Assembly (NCBI GenBank): GCA_016926155.1
Contig: JAFGPC010000125.1
Coordinates: forward strand, 1-48,396
Length of the DNA: 48,396 nt
Origin: Sedimentisphaerales bacterium
GTDB lineage: Bacteria; Planctomycetota; Phycisphaerae; Sedimentisphaerales; Anaerohalosphaeraceae
Direction of reading: 5' to 3'
Shown here: one piece after another, positions 40,957 to 48,396 of the stretch
How the letters are laid out: each line of letters begins with the position of its first letter
Position numbering within the stretch: position 1 is the first letter of the stretch
Translations under genes and position numbers: made by a program
The notes under the pieces: model-generated
What the model saw: only the letters and a program-made list of their open reading frames with translations
The model's database searches: none
Told to the model about the DNA's origin: nothing

Positions 40957-41958
40957 ATGAAACTGATGGTGATTACAAACAATCCCGAACGGGCTGGTTA
41001 CAGGCAGCGGATTGGCATCTATCTGGAGCCCCTGGCCCGGCAGGGGATTGTCTGTACGGTCGAGTCTCTGCCGGCGTGTTTATTAGCTCGGCGCGGATTG
41101 TTTCGCAGGGCGGGGGAGTATGATGGTGTTTTTTTGCAGAAAAAGAAGCTGAATTGGTTCGATGCACGTTGGTTGAGAGCGTTCGCTCGAAAGATCATTT
41201 ACAGCTATGACGATGCGATTCTTTTCAGCGATAAACGCCCGGGTCGATACAGCCGAGCCCATTTTGTACCGTTTCGTCGAACTGTCCGGTTGGCGGATAT
41301 GGTACTGGTGGGAAGCTGCTATCTGGCCGAGCAGGGCCGACCGTTCAATTCCAATGTGCGGATTCTTCCTTTGGGACTGGATGTGAGCAAATACGGCCCC
41401 GTTGTAAAAAAACCTGCAGACGGCAAGGTCCGGCTGGTGTGGATCGGCAGTGCCACCACGCTGAACTATCTTCAAAGCCTCTCCGCTTGTTTGGAACAGA
41501 TCGGACAAAAATACAGTAACGTGGTGTTACGGATTATCGGAGACCGTTTCTTGGATCTGGAGCATATGCCTGTCGAGAAAGTGCAGTGGGATTCCCATGG
41601 ACGTTACGCCGCTCTGGCGGAGTGTGATATCGGTCTGGCGCCGTTGCCGGATGATCCGTTTACCCGAGGCAAATGCAGCTTCAAGGTGTTGGAATACGCC
41701 GCGTCGGGTTTGCCGGTGGTGGCTTCCCCGATCGGAACGAATCAGGACCATGTCGTTCCGGAGAAAACAGGATTTCTAGTCTCCGGTCCGCAGGAATGGA
41801 CGGAAAGATTATCAGAATTGATTGAAAACGCCGACCTGCGTTCTCGGATGGGGCAACAAGGCAAAGAACATGCGCAACAATATGATGTGTCCGTCATTGC
41901 CGATCGGCTGGCCGGGCTGATTCAGGAATGTATTTCAGAACAGAAGGTAAGGCGGTGA
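40957..41958 (+). CDS. GT4-like glycosyltransferase, 333 aa
   Basis: A GT-B enzyme. The C-terminal half has Leu-Val-Trp-Ile-Gly-Ser-Ala-Thr-Thr, Asp-Ile-Gly-Leu-Ala-Pro-Leu-Pro-Asp-Asp-Pro-Phe, then Lys-Val-Leu-Glu-Tyr-Ala-Ala-Ser-Gly-Leu-Pro-Val-Val-Ala-Ser, the donor-binding region of family 4, in which the second glutamate of the usual pair is kept and the first is replaced by an aspartate region. It probably transfers a late sugar of the surface glycan. There is no gap to the preceding methyltransferase gene and only six bases to the FkbM gene. Confidence 0.85.
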   Translation: MKLMVITNNPERAGYRQRIGIYLEPLARQGIVCTVESLPACLLARRGLFRRAGEYDGVFLQKKKLNWFDARWLRAFARKIIYSYDDAILFSDKRPGRYSRAHFVPFRRTVRLADMVLVGSCYLAEQGRPFNSNVRILPLGLDVSKYGPVVKKPADGKVRLVWIGSATTLNYLQSLSACLEQIGQKYSNVVLRIIGDRFLDLEHMPVEKVQWDSHGRYAALAECDIGLAPLPDDPFTRGKCSFKVLEYAASGLPVVASPIGTNQDHVVPEKTGFLVSGPQEWTERLSELIENADLRSRMGQQGKEHAQQYDVSVIADRLAGLIQECISEQKVRR

Positions 41959-41964
41959 GAACCT

Positions 41965-42693
41965 GTGGGAAATCGACTAGGCACATATATCAAGAAAAAA
42001 ATTCTGCGTAAAGACCAGAATCTGATCTCTCTTGAGTCCCCTTATGAGGTGATTCGTCGGCTTCTGACAAGGCGAACCATCAATACGATTGTAGATGCCG
42101 GCGCCAGTAATGGACATGTCTCCGGGCGTTTTTTGCGACTCTTTCCCGAGGCTAGGGCCTATGGATTCGAACCCAATGCGATGTATCGGGCGATCCTGGA
42201 AGAATATGCCGGACGGGATCGAAGATTTCATCCGGAGTTTGAAGCATTGTCGGATCATGTCGGCACGGAAAAACTCTATGTGACCAAATCCCCCGGTAAT
42301 ACATCCTTGCTATCGCCCGGACAGCGATTGGAGCAGATCTCCCCGGGGGGCCATCAGGTTGTGGAGGTTCAGGAGATCGCCGTGACCACTCTGGATGCAT
42401 GGGCAAAAGAGCGGAACATTGAACGAGTGGAACTGATGAAATTTGATATTCAGGGGGGAGAACTAAAAGCCCTGAAGGGGGCATCCGAACTGCTGAAACA
42501 AACACTTGCGATCTATGCAGAAGTCTGGTTCAACGGGACATATGAAAATATCCCCTTGTTTGGAGATATCGATGCATATCTTCGAACCGCAGAATTTGTG
42601 TTGTATGATTTATATCGGCCGAAATACGGACCGAAAGGACTTTTAATGTGGGCCAATGCCTTATGGATTAAAAGCGATCTGATCGATTCATAA
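41965..42693 (+). CDS. FkbM-family methyltransferase, 242 aa
   Basis: The SAM-binding motif Ile-Val-Asp-Ala-Gly-Ala-Ser-Asn-Gly is followed by Tyr-Gly-Phe-Glu-Pro-Asn, and Leu-Met-Lys-Phe-Asp-Ile-Gln-Gly-Gly-Glu-Leu is the conserved FkbM segment (usually Asp-Val-Glu-Gly). FkbM enzymes O-methylate sugars and polyketides; here a glycan sugar is the likely acceptor. The start is GTG at 41965; no ATG is available nearby. It is the last plus-strand gene of the polysaccharide locus, and its stop codon overlaps that of the converging kinase gene by a few bases. Confidence 0.87.
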   Translation: MGNRLGTYIKKKILRKDQNLISLESPYEVIRRLLTRRTINTIVDAGASNGHVSGRFLRLFPEARAYGFEPNAMYRAILEEYAGRDRRFHPEFEALSDHVGTEKLYVTKSPGNTSLLSPGQRLEQISPGGHQVVEVQEIAVTTLDAWAKERNIERVELMKFDIQGGELKALKGASELLKQTLAIYAEVWFNGTYENIPLFGDIDAYLRTAEFVLYDLYRPKYGPKGLLMWANALWIKSDLIDS

Positions 42694-43542
42694 ACGAACG
42701 TTTTGGCCATAAGGTTTTTGGGCCAGACGGTTGCGCGTTTGCATCATGATGCGGCCGGCCCATCCTTTGGACATTTTTCGGATTTTTAGATTCTCTTGTA
42801 GGTAAGCTTGAAAGAACCGAAAGCGATCTGTCCTTTTCAGCCCTTCCGGGAACATGTTAATCTGGACGAGATTTTTTAACCGCCACGGATCCGGTAAATA
42901 AGACCATTGTTGGGTTCGCTCGTTATCGAGGAAGTATACCCGCCATCCCTTTTTGTCATTTGAGATCAGCATGTTGCGGGGGCGTAAATCTCCATGCATA
43001 ATCCCGGCAGCATGCATTTTCCCGATCGTTTGACCTAAAACCCGGATCAGTTTTCTTCGTTCCGACAGGTTAACTTTAGTAACATTGTTGGCCGTCCGAA
43101 GTATATATTCGTAAAGGTCTTCGGCATGTACAGCGATGCTTAGTGTGATGGAGCATTGATGAAATAGACCAAACTGTTTTTCTGCAAAAGCGACAATCTG
43201 TGGGCAGTCAAATCCTTGCTGCTGAAGCATGAGTGAGGCAGCGGCGGCTCGTGCGGCTCGGCTGGATCGAAACAGATGTTTAACCCCATCCCACAGCGAA
43301 CGATGAAAGAATTCCTTTATATAAAGGGTATATGTTTGTCCATGAAACGCGATGTGCCCTTTCTGTACTCGTGCATAATCGGAATGGGCGACCGGTTCAA
43401 AAGGGCCGCGAACTCCATCGAAACCTGGTTCGGACTGAAAAGCCTGCTCAACCATTTCTTGCGGAAATCGAGGATTAAGCCGGATGGTCCAACCCTTAAT
43501 TCGAAAGTGGGTAAATTCGCGAATGTGAAAAGGATCTGTCAT
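42688..43542 (-). CDS. lipopolysaccharide core kinase-like protein (WaaP/KdkA family), 284 aa
   Basis: A protein-kinase fold of the lipopolysaccharide kinase family. Leu-Tyr-Ile-Lys-Glu-Phe supplies the ATP-binding lysine, His-Gly-Asp-Leu-Arg-Pro-Arg-Asn-Met-Leu the catalytic loop, and Tyr-Phe-Leu-Asp-Asn-Glu-Arg the metal-binding aspartate that replaces Asp-Phe-Gly. Members phosphorylate Kdo or heptose of the lipid A core at the inner membrane. The position behind lpxD and lpxI agrees with this. It starts nine bases after lpxI. Its stop overlaps the end of the FkbM gene, so the two transcripts are antisense at their tails. Confidence 0.85.
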   Translation of the reverse strand: MTDPFHIREFTHFRIKGWTIRLNPRFPQEMVEQAFQSEPGFDGVRGPFEPVAHSDYARVQKGHIAFHGQTYTLYIKEFFHRSLWDGVKHLFRSSRAARAAAASLMLQQQGFDCPQIVAFAEKQFGLFHQCSITLSIAVHAEDLYEYILRTANNVTKVNLSERRKLIRVLGQTIGKMHAAGIMHGDLRPRNMLISNDKKGWRVYFLDNERTQQWSYLPDPWRLKNLVQINMFPEGLKRTDRFRFFQAYLQENLKIRKMSKGWAGRIMMQTRNRLAQKPYGQNVRL

Positions 43543-43551
43543 GAGCGTCGA

Positions 43552-44385
43552 TCAGTGTCCTACGACAGCAATTTTATGTTTATCGGCTAATGCAATCGTC
43601 TGCGGTTTATCTAGAATAATCGTCCTTCCTTTTTCGACCACTAAACAACTGGCTTTGTACTTAGCCATACTTTCAATAGTGTCGGGACCGACACAGGGTA
43701 CATCAAATCGAAGGTCTTGATTCGGCTTGGCGACCTTGATCAGTGTCCATCCGCCTTTTCGACACAATTGACCGGCCCGTTCAATCATTTTCGCAGTGCC
43801 TTCGATGGCTTCCACGGCGAGTACTTCACGTTCTTTCACGGCAACGGCCTGACCGATATCCAGCTCCCCCAGCTTTTTGACGATTTGCCAACCGAATTCA
43901 ATGTCCGCTTGAACAAATGGTCCCGGCTGGGTGCGCGTCATTACACCCTCATCGGCTAGATGTTCCCTGCAATACTGTGTCGAATCCTGCAACACGATTC
44001 CTCCACTTGCCAGTTCATCGGCGATGGCGCCTAGGATCGAATCATTTCGTTTGTCCCTGCCTCGCAATCTCCAGTACCAGATACGGAAGGCCCGCCAATC
44101 CGGTAGATAACGAAGAATCCGCCACGGAGTATAAATCCGAGTCTTGGCGACTCGCCCGACCATAATTGTATTGGTTACTCCATGCCTGTGCAACATTCGG
44201 ATCCAGGCTCCCGGTCGCGCAATCGGACAATACCCAAACACATCCACATGTTCGGCCAGGCTCGGTTCGGCGTTATCCGCCAGTCCGGCACATACTATCG
44301 AAAGCCCGGCAGCTCGTGCTCCTTGGGCGACAAGAAAAGGCAGACGCCCCTGGCCGGCGATTAAGCCCAGTACCTGTTTGCTCAT
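43552..44385 (-). CDS. lpxI: UDP-2,3-diacylglucosamine pyrophosphatase LpxI, 277 aa
   Basis: LpxI cleaves UDP-2,3-diacylglucosamine to lipid X, the fourth step of lipid A synthesis, and replaces LpxH in many bacteria. The N-terminal half begins Leu-Gly-Leu-Ile-Ala-Gly-Gln-Gly-Arg-Leu-Pro and the C-terminal DUF1009 half has Lys-Val-Ala-Lys-Pro-Asn-Gln-Asp-Leu-Arg-Phe-Asp-Val-Pro-Cys-Val-Gly-Pro-Asp-Thr, which holds the conserved catalytic aspartate region. Length is normal. The ATG lies three bases after the lpxD stop, with GGAGT inside the end of lpxD as ribosome binding site. Confidence 0.95.
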   Translation of the reverse strand: MSKQVLGLIAGQGRLPFLVAQGARAAGLSIVCAGLADNAEPSLAEHVDVFGYCPIARPGAWIRMLHRHGVTNTIMVGRVAKTRIYTPWRILRYLPDWRAFRIWYWRLRGRDKRNDSILGAIADELASGGIVLQDSTQYCREHLADEGVMTRTQPGPFVQADIEFGWQIVKKLGELDIGQAVAVKEREVLAVEAIEGTAKMIERAGQLCRKGGWTLIKVAKPNQDLRFDVPCVGPDTIESMAKYKASCLVVEKGRTIILDKPQTIALADKHKIAVVGH

Positions 44386-44388
44386 CGG

Positions 44389-45420
44389 TCAGGACTCCGA
44401 CTTTTCCATTGTTCGCAGGCGGCGTTCGATGTCTTTTATCGAGCGACGCAACTCGGGTAGATATTCGATCAGGGCATAGGATCGACGAGCTTTACTGGCG
44501 TCGATTGCGGGAGAGCCGACGATTTCCTTACCATCGGGCACATCCCCGATGACTCCGGCCTGGGCTCCGATGCGAACCATATTACCGATTTTAATATGTC
44601 CGATTACACCGACCTGTCCGCCGAGAACACAATGATGGCCCAACGTGGCCGAACCGGCAATACCGGCTTGCGGGACCAGCAGGCAGTGGGGACCAATGCG
44701 CGTTCCGTGTCCGATGGTGACCGTATCACCGATTTTGGTTCCTTCCCCGATGATCGTGTCTTCCAGGGTGCCGCGTTCAATGGCGCTGCCCGAACCGATT
44801 TCCACATCATCTTCAAGGATGACTCTGCCGATCTGCGGAATCTTATGATGCACTCCCTTGTAAGTGGCATAACCGAATCCGTCTTCACCTACGGTCGCAT
44901 TAGCCTGCAAAATAACACGATTGCCGAGGATGCATTCATCATAGACCACGGCATTCGGATACAGGATACAGTCATTGCCCAGTTTCGCTCGGGGGCCGAT
45001 AAACACACCCGGATATAAGATACAATCATTGCCGATTGTCGCGTCAGAGCTGATCGTAGCGAACGGATGAATATGACAGTTTTGCCCAATGTGGGCCGAA
45101 GGGGCAATGTTGGCTTGCGGACTGATGCCCGTCGGCTCATGTTTCCGATGTCCGTAAAGAAAAACTACAATCTGCATAAAAGCGTAGTATGGATCTTCTG
45201 CGATCAGTAAGTCGGCAGAGCTTTCCATTTCCTGATTGACGATCGCAGCAGCGGCCTGTGTGGTTTTAACCAAAGGGATATATTTCTTATTGCTCAGGAA
45301 AGTAATCTGACCGGAATGAGCGTTTTCCAATGTTGCAGCCCCGGTAATGACTGTATTGGGATTACCGACGATTCGACCGCCGACATGTTGGGCTAACTCT
45401 GCCAATGTGTTTGATTGCAT
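44389..45420 (-). CDS. lpxD: UDP-3-O-acylglucosamine N-acyltransferase LpxD, about 343 aa
   Basis: LpxD adds the N-linked hydroxyacyl chain in lipid A synthesis. The N-terminal uridine-binding domain has Ile-Thr-Phe-Leu-Ser-Asn-Lys-Lys-Tyr; the beta-helix follows with many Ile-Gly-x-x repeats; Asp-Gly-Phe-Gly-Tyr and Lys-Ile-Pro-Gln-Ile-Gly-Arg-Val are family signatures, and Ile-Gly-His-Gly-Thr corresponds to the segment with the catalytic histidine. A short C-terminal helical tail ends the protein. The frame also offers TTG 45435 and ATG 45429, but ATG 45420 has GAGG nine bases before it and matches the usual start. It is 59 bases downstream of the GT9 gene. Confidence 0.95.
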   Translation of the reverse strand: MQSNTLAELAQHVGGRIVGNPNTVITGAATLENAHSGQITFLSNKKYIPLVKTTQAAAAIVNQEMESSADLLIAEDPYYAFMQIVVFLYGHRKHEPTGISPQANIAPSAHIGQNCHIHPFATISSDATIGNDCILYPGVFIGPRAKLGNDCILYPNAVVYDECILGNRVILQANATVGEDGFGYATYKGVHHKIPQIGRVILEDDVEIGSGSAIERGTLEDTIIGEGTKIGDTVTIGHGTRIGPHCLLVPQAGIAGSATLGHHCVLGGQVGVIGHIKIGNMVRIGAQAGVIGDVPDGKEIVGSPAIDASKARRSYALIEYLPELRRSIKDIERRLRTMEKSES

Positions 45421-45479
45421 CTGCAACATCCTCAAATAGTCACCTTACACTGTGGATTATAGCGGGCCGAGAGCCGGGG

Positions 45480-46520
45480 TCAATCCTTAAGAAGCTGTTC
45501 TAGGGCTTGTTGGGCACAGGTGGTATCGGTTTTTCCCTCTTTGGAAAAGCTTTCGGCAGGTTCGATGAGCACTTTGACCCGAGATCCCAGAGGCCGATAA
45601 ATATTCGAATCGGTAGGGCCGAATATGGCCAGAGTGGGAATACCCAGACCCGCAGCCAGATGAGTAATGCCGCTGTCGCTACCGCAGAACAAGATAGCAC
45701 AGGACAGGACTTGAACGACTTGTTCCAGGTCAAGGTCTGTAAAACACATGCTGCTTTCGGCCAGCCGTCTTTTTTCCTCCTCGCTTAAGCGTTCCTGTTC
45801 GGCAGGGCCCAGGAGAAAAACAACCTGCATTCCCTTGTTCCTGAGGACCTGTGCCAGAGAGATAAAATTTTCCAGATTCCAGCATTTTGCCGATCCACCG
45901 CTGCCTGGATGTAGAATCGCCAAAGGTTTGGATGTCGGAATCATGCGAGCGCTCAGGATATCCGAACCGATGCGGGGATCGCTTTCGAGAGAATGGATAA
46001 AGGGTACTTGTGAATCGGTTCCCTCAAACTTCATTTCCTGCAGAGTGGCCGCGATCAACTGGCGAATATAGAAATTACTGATATGTTCCTTGATATTATC
46101 GGATTGAAGAGGAATAAACACAACTTCGGCAGCCCGGCTGCAATTGACGCTAAAAAATAAATTATTTTCAAAATCCGAGTGACCGACGCCGAGAAAGCTG
46201 ATAATCCATTCGTATGGGGAAAAGACATGGATGAGGGGATCTTTGTCGGCCAGATCGAATTCCTTCTCGGCTGTAAAAAACCGGTGAAAGTCGATTTGAT
46301 CCAGGGAACGGATTCGATCCAGACAGGTCCGGCCGGGATAAAAATGAATATACTCGGTGTGACCGATGAAATCCACACGATCCAGACCCAGTGACTGTTT
46401 CATAAATCGGGCCAACGGAAGCATTAATAGGTTATCTCCTAAGGCACCGGGGCTGATGATCACACCGTTTCGTTCCGGTCGGCCGCAAAAACTCCCTTTG
46501 TCAAATAGATTGCTGACCAT
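45480..46520 (-). CDS. GT9-family glycosyltransferase (heptosyltransferase-like), about 346 aa
   Basis: The protein begins shortly before Ile-Ile-Ser-Pro-Gly-Ala-Leu-Gly-Asp-Asn-Leu-Leu-Met-Leu-Pro, the conserved N-terminal loop of family 9. The C-terminal half has Ile-Leu-His-Pro-Gly-Ser-Gly-Gly-Ser-Ala-Lys-Cys-Trp and Gly-Ser-Asp-Ser-Gly-Ile-Thr-His-Leu-Ala-Ala, the ADP-heptose binding region. Such enzymes add heptoses or related sugars to the lipopolysaccharide core. I chose ATG 46520, with AGGA before it, rather than TTG 46565, which would lie 34 bases inside mnmA. Confidence 0.9.
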   Translation of the reverse strand: MVSNLFDKGSFCGRPERNGVIISPGALGDNLLMLPLARFMKQSLGLDRVDFIGHTEYIHFYPGRTCLDRIRSLDQIDFHRFFTAEKEFDLADKDPLIHVFSPYEWIISFLGVGHSDFENNLFFSVNCSRAAEVVFIPLQSDNIKEHISNFYIRQLIAATLQEMKFEGTDSQVPFIHSLESDPRIGSDILSARMIPTSKPLAILHPGSGGSAKCWNLENFISLAQVLRNKGMQVVFLLGPAEQERLSEEEKRRLAESSMCFTDLDLEQVVQVLSCAILFCGSDSGITHLAAGLGIPTLAIFGPTDSNIYRPLGSRVKVLIEPAESFSKEGKTDTTCAQQALEQLLKD

Positions 46521-46531
46521 CGATCGATTTC

Positions 46532-47581
46532 CTATTGTATCCAGCCGCCACCGGCGACCTGCCAACCAAGATTATTATGCAGGTAGAATACAGCCGTCTG
46601 GCCCGGCGTAATGGCCGAAACCGGCTCATCAAATTGGACTTGTACCTCGTTTGCATCCGTTCCCAGCGGTCTGATTATTCCTGGCGCGCCGTGGTGATTA
46701 TAACGGATTTTAATCTTTCCGTGAACTGCCTGTTCGGGGGGATCGATCAACCAGTTTACCTCCAAGGCGCGAAGCGAAGTATTCATAACCTCCTCTTGCG
46801 AGCCAAGGATAACAGTGTTGGTCTGTGTATCGAGCCCGATTACATAAGCCGGCTGGCCCAGGGCAATACCCAGACCCCGTCGTTGCCCGATGGTAAAGCG
46901 ATGCAAACCGGTGTGTTCTCCCAGCACTTTGCCCGATGTATCGACGACCTTGCCCTGCCGAACCAGATCGGGACACCGTTGTTCCAACAGGCCGACGTGG
47001 TTGTCATCGGGAATAAAGCAGATTTCCTGTGAATCAGGCTTTTGTTCGATATGCAGGCCCACCTTGGATGCAAGACTTCGTGTCTGGTCCTTGGTTTGTG
47101 AACCGAGCGGTAAAAGAATATACTCCAGTCGCTCTCGTGGAACCATGCTCAATACGTAGGATTGATCCTTCTCAGGATTAGATGCCGCGTATAAGCCGGC
47201 CCTGCCGTTTTGATGCAGAATACGGGCATAATGTCCTGTCGCGATCCGGCTGGCCCCATGATCGCGGGCATATTCCCAGAGCAGGCCGAACTTGATATAC
47301 CGGTTGCAAAACACGCACGGATTGGGTGTCCGGCCCACGGCGTACTCATCACAGAAATATTGAATAATCCGTTCGAATTCTGGTCTCAGGTCCAGTACAT
47401 GAAGCTCGATGTCGAGCTGATCGGCCACCCGTTGCGCATCGGACCGATGGGCCTGGGTCTGGTCGTTGGTAATCATGAACAGACCGCTGCAATGATACCC
47501 TTCCTGTTTCAGCAAAGCCGCCGAAACAGAACTGTCCACTCCTCCGCTCATGGCAACAAAAACATGTTCCTCCGAATTCAT
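46532..47581 (-). CDS. mnmA: tRNA-specific 2-thiouridylase MnmA, 349 aa
   Basis: MnmA activates U34 of tRNA Lys, Glu and Gln with ATP and inserts sulfur. The PP-loop motif Ala-Met-Ser-Gly-Gly-Val-Asp-Ser-Ser is at the start; the catalytic cysteine is in Thr-Pro-Asn-Pro-Cys-Val-Phe-Cys-Asn-Arg and its partner in Asp-Ser-Gln-Glu-Ile-Cys-Phe-Ile-Pro-Asp. The C-terminal beta-barrel is complete. Length is normal. It starts two bases after the stop of the FG-GAP gene, so it may share its transcript, although the functions are unrelated. Confidence 0.96.
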   Translation of the reverse strand: MNSEEHVFVAMSGGVDSSVSAALLKQEGYHCSGLFMITNDQTQAHRSDAQRVADQLDIELHVLDLRPEFERIIQYFCDEYAVGRTPNPCVFCNRYIKFGLLWEYARDHGASRIATGHYARILHQNGRAGLYAASNPEKDQSYVLSMVPRERLEYILLPLGSQTKDQTRSLASKVGLHIEQKPDSQEICFIPDDNHVGLLEQRCPDLVRQGKVVDTSGKVLGEHTGLHRFTIGQRRGLGIALGQPAYVIGLDTQTNTVILGSQEEVMNTSLRALEVNWLIDPPEQAVHGKIKIRYNHHGAPGIIRPLGTDANEVQVQFDEPVSAITPGQTAVFYLHNNLGWQVAGGGWIQ

Positions 47582-47583
47582 CG

Positions 47584-48396
47584 TTAGTAATCCTGCGGAT
47601 AGACGATAATCCGGTCGTGGATGATCGTCACCAGATCAGCCGCCCCATCGCCCGTAACATCGGCAATCTGCAGTTCTCGCGGTTCGACACCGGTCTTCGC
47701 GGGGGCATCCTGAAATGACTTTTCTTCAAATATACGAAACCGCAATCCTGGTACAGGCACGTTTTTCGTATCCCCTTTGGAAAAGCTGAGGATTTCCAGA
47801 TGTTTTTTCTTGTATTCGACCATGACCAGATCGGCAATGTTGTCGGAATTCATATCACCGCAAACCAGCCGGGCATAGGATCCTTCATTGATGTGTGTTT
47901 CGTAGCTGAATTGTTTTTCACAGCGCCATGCCCCGGTCTCGACATTGTTGGCCGACAAAGGAAGCAGGGCGAACTTATCAGCGTCGAAGATTAGCAGCGT
48001 CGGCGTTTTGTCTCCCGTCAAAGGCGCCGCCAGCATCTTCAGATGTCCCACCTGGTTCCATTTCCCGATTTCGATTTGACGATCCGGCTTATACACTTCT
48101 CCGGGCGTGCCCTTGAGGATTTCGAGTCGGCCGTCGGTGGCGTTGAGCAATAGGATTTCTCGCGTCTGGTCCCCGTCCAGATCAACAGCCGCCAGTGCCG
48201 CCACTTTATCGTCCGTCCCCGTCGCATTATACTGATCTACGACGGACCAATGGTTGCCGGCTTCGAAGAGGAGGCTTCGTGCGAAGTTGTCGCGTGCGAC
48301 CAGGATGGTGCCCTCGGTTTCAGTGCCGTCGGGAATCGTGGCAAAGGTGCTCAGGCGGGCGTCCTTGATCAGGCTCATCTGGGCAAAGGCGCTGGG
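47584..48396 (-). CDS. FG-GAP/VCBS-repeat protein, C-terminal part (cut by window edge)
   Basis: The frame is open to the right edge, and the first in-window ATG (48378) has no ribosome binding site, so the gene extends beyond the window. About 270 residues are seen. They contain at least three calcium-binding-like blade loops: Asp-Leu-Asp-Gly-Asp-Gln-Thr-Arg-Glu, Asp-Met-Asn-Ser-Asp-Asn-Ile-Ala-Asp and Asp-Val-Thr-Gly-Asp-Gly-Ala-Ala-Asp, each followed by a hydrophobic strand. This is the pattern of FG-GAP beta-propellers, generally secreted or envelope proteins. The function cannot be given; mnmA follows closely, so it may be in the same operon. Confidence 0.82.
   Translation of the reverse strand, partial: PSAFAQMSLIKDARLSTFATIPDGTETEGTILVARDNFARSLLFEAGNHWSVVDQYNATGTDDKVAALAAVDLDGDQTREILLLNATDGRLEILKGTPGEVYKPDRQIEIGKWNQVGHLKMLAAPLTGDKTPTLLIFDADKFALLPLSANNVETGAWRCEKQFSYETHINEGSYARLVCGDMNSDNIADLVMVEYKKKHLEILSFSKGDTKNVPVPGLRFRIFEEKSFQDAPAKTGVEPRELQIADVTGDGAADLVTIIHDRIIVYPQDY

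Noticed and set aside
1-48396. Search by eye for CRISPR arrays, insertion sequences, prophage genes, tRNA and rRNA genes
   Set aside because: No regularly spaced repeats, transposase motifs, phage structural genes or tRNA-like cloverleaf were noticed; tRNA absence is not certain without a covariance-model search.

Overview
The window reads as chromosomal DNA of a Gram-negative-type bacterium with about half GC, most likely a planctomycete of the Phycisphaerae type (inference). The clues are: a PEP-CTERM-like C-terminus ending in Gly-Trp-Leu-Arg-Arg-Arg-Arg at the left edge; Tat-exported Gfo/Idh/MocA oxidoreductases beside a URO-D-family protein and a TIM-barrel sugar isomerase; a FlgI-like/HEAT lipoprotein away from any flagellar gene; and lipid A genes (lpxD, lpxI), which require an outer membrane. 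No rRNA, tRNA, CRISPR array, transposase or prophage gene was recognised.

Layout. 1-1.9 kb: tail of a sorted surface protein, a gene-poor stretch, then an RRM RNA-binding protein, a two-CBS-domain protein and a lone CheY-like receiver. 1.9-8.9 kb (minus): TetR regulator, TolC-like lipoprotein, membrane fusion protein and RND pump, a complete tripartite efflux operon. 8.75-10.2 kb: divergent promoters with operator-like inverted repeats, then an Rrf2 regulator and a TauE/SafE permease. 10.2-12.5 kb: RNase D (minus) and tsaD (plus, TTG start). 12.6-19.4 kb: a plus-strand run of URO-D-like protein, an easily overlooked 58-residue protein, Gfo/Idh, TIM-barrel isomerase, second Gfo/Idh, larB and nnrD. 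19.4-28 kb (minus): FlgI-like/HEAT lipoprotein, smc, two M16 peptidase-family proteins (one without its zinc motif) and an unknown polar protein.

28-42.7 kb is a surface polysaccharide locus on the plus strand. It starts with a 677-base gene-poor leader carrying a good sigma-70-like promoter, followed by rfbA-rfbC-rfbD-rfbB (dTDP-L-rhamnose), an MsbA-type ABC exporter with a large PDZ-like insertion in its first extracytoplasmic loop, glycosyltransferases, a fused acyltransferase/3,4-ketoisomerase with a partner aminotransferase (a dTDP-3-acylamino-3,6-dideoxyhexose branch drawing on the RfbA/RfbB product), an O-acyltransferase, more glycosyltransferases and two methyltransferases. 42.7-48.4 kb (minus) holds an FG-GAP repeat protein (cut by the edge), mnmA, a heptosyltransferase-like GT9, lpxD, lpxI and a WaaP/Kdo-kinase-like protein, so lipid A/core synthesis faces the O-chain-like locus tail to tail.

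Most unusual items: the PDZ-like insertion in the ABC exporter, the FlgI-like/HEAT lipoprotein, the URO-D/microprotein/dual-oxidoreductase cluster with larB and nnrD, and the three-helix N-terminal extension of the membrane fusion protein. All functions are read from sequence motifs without database searches.
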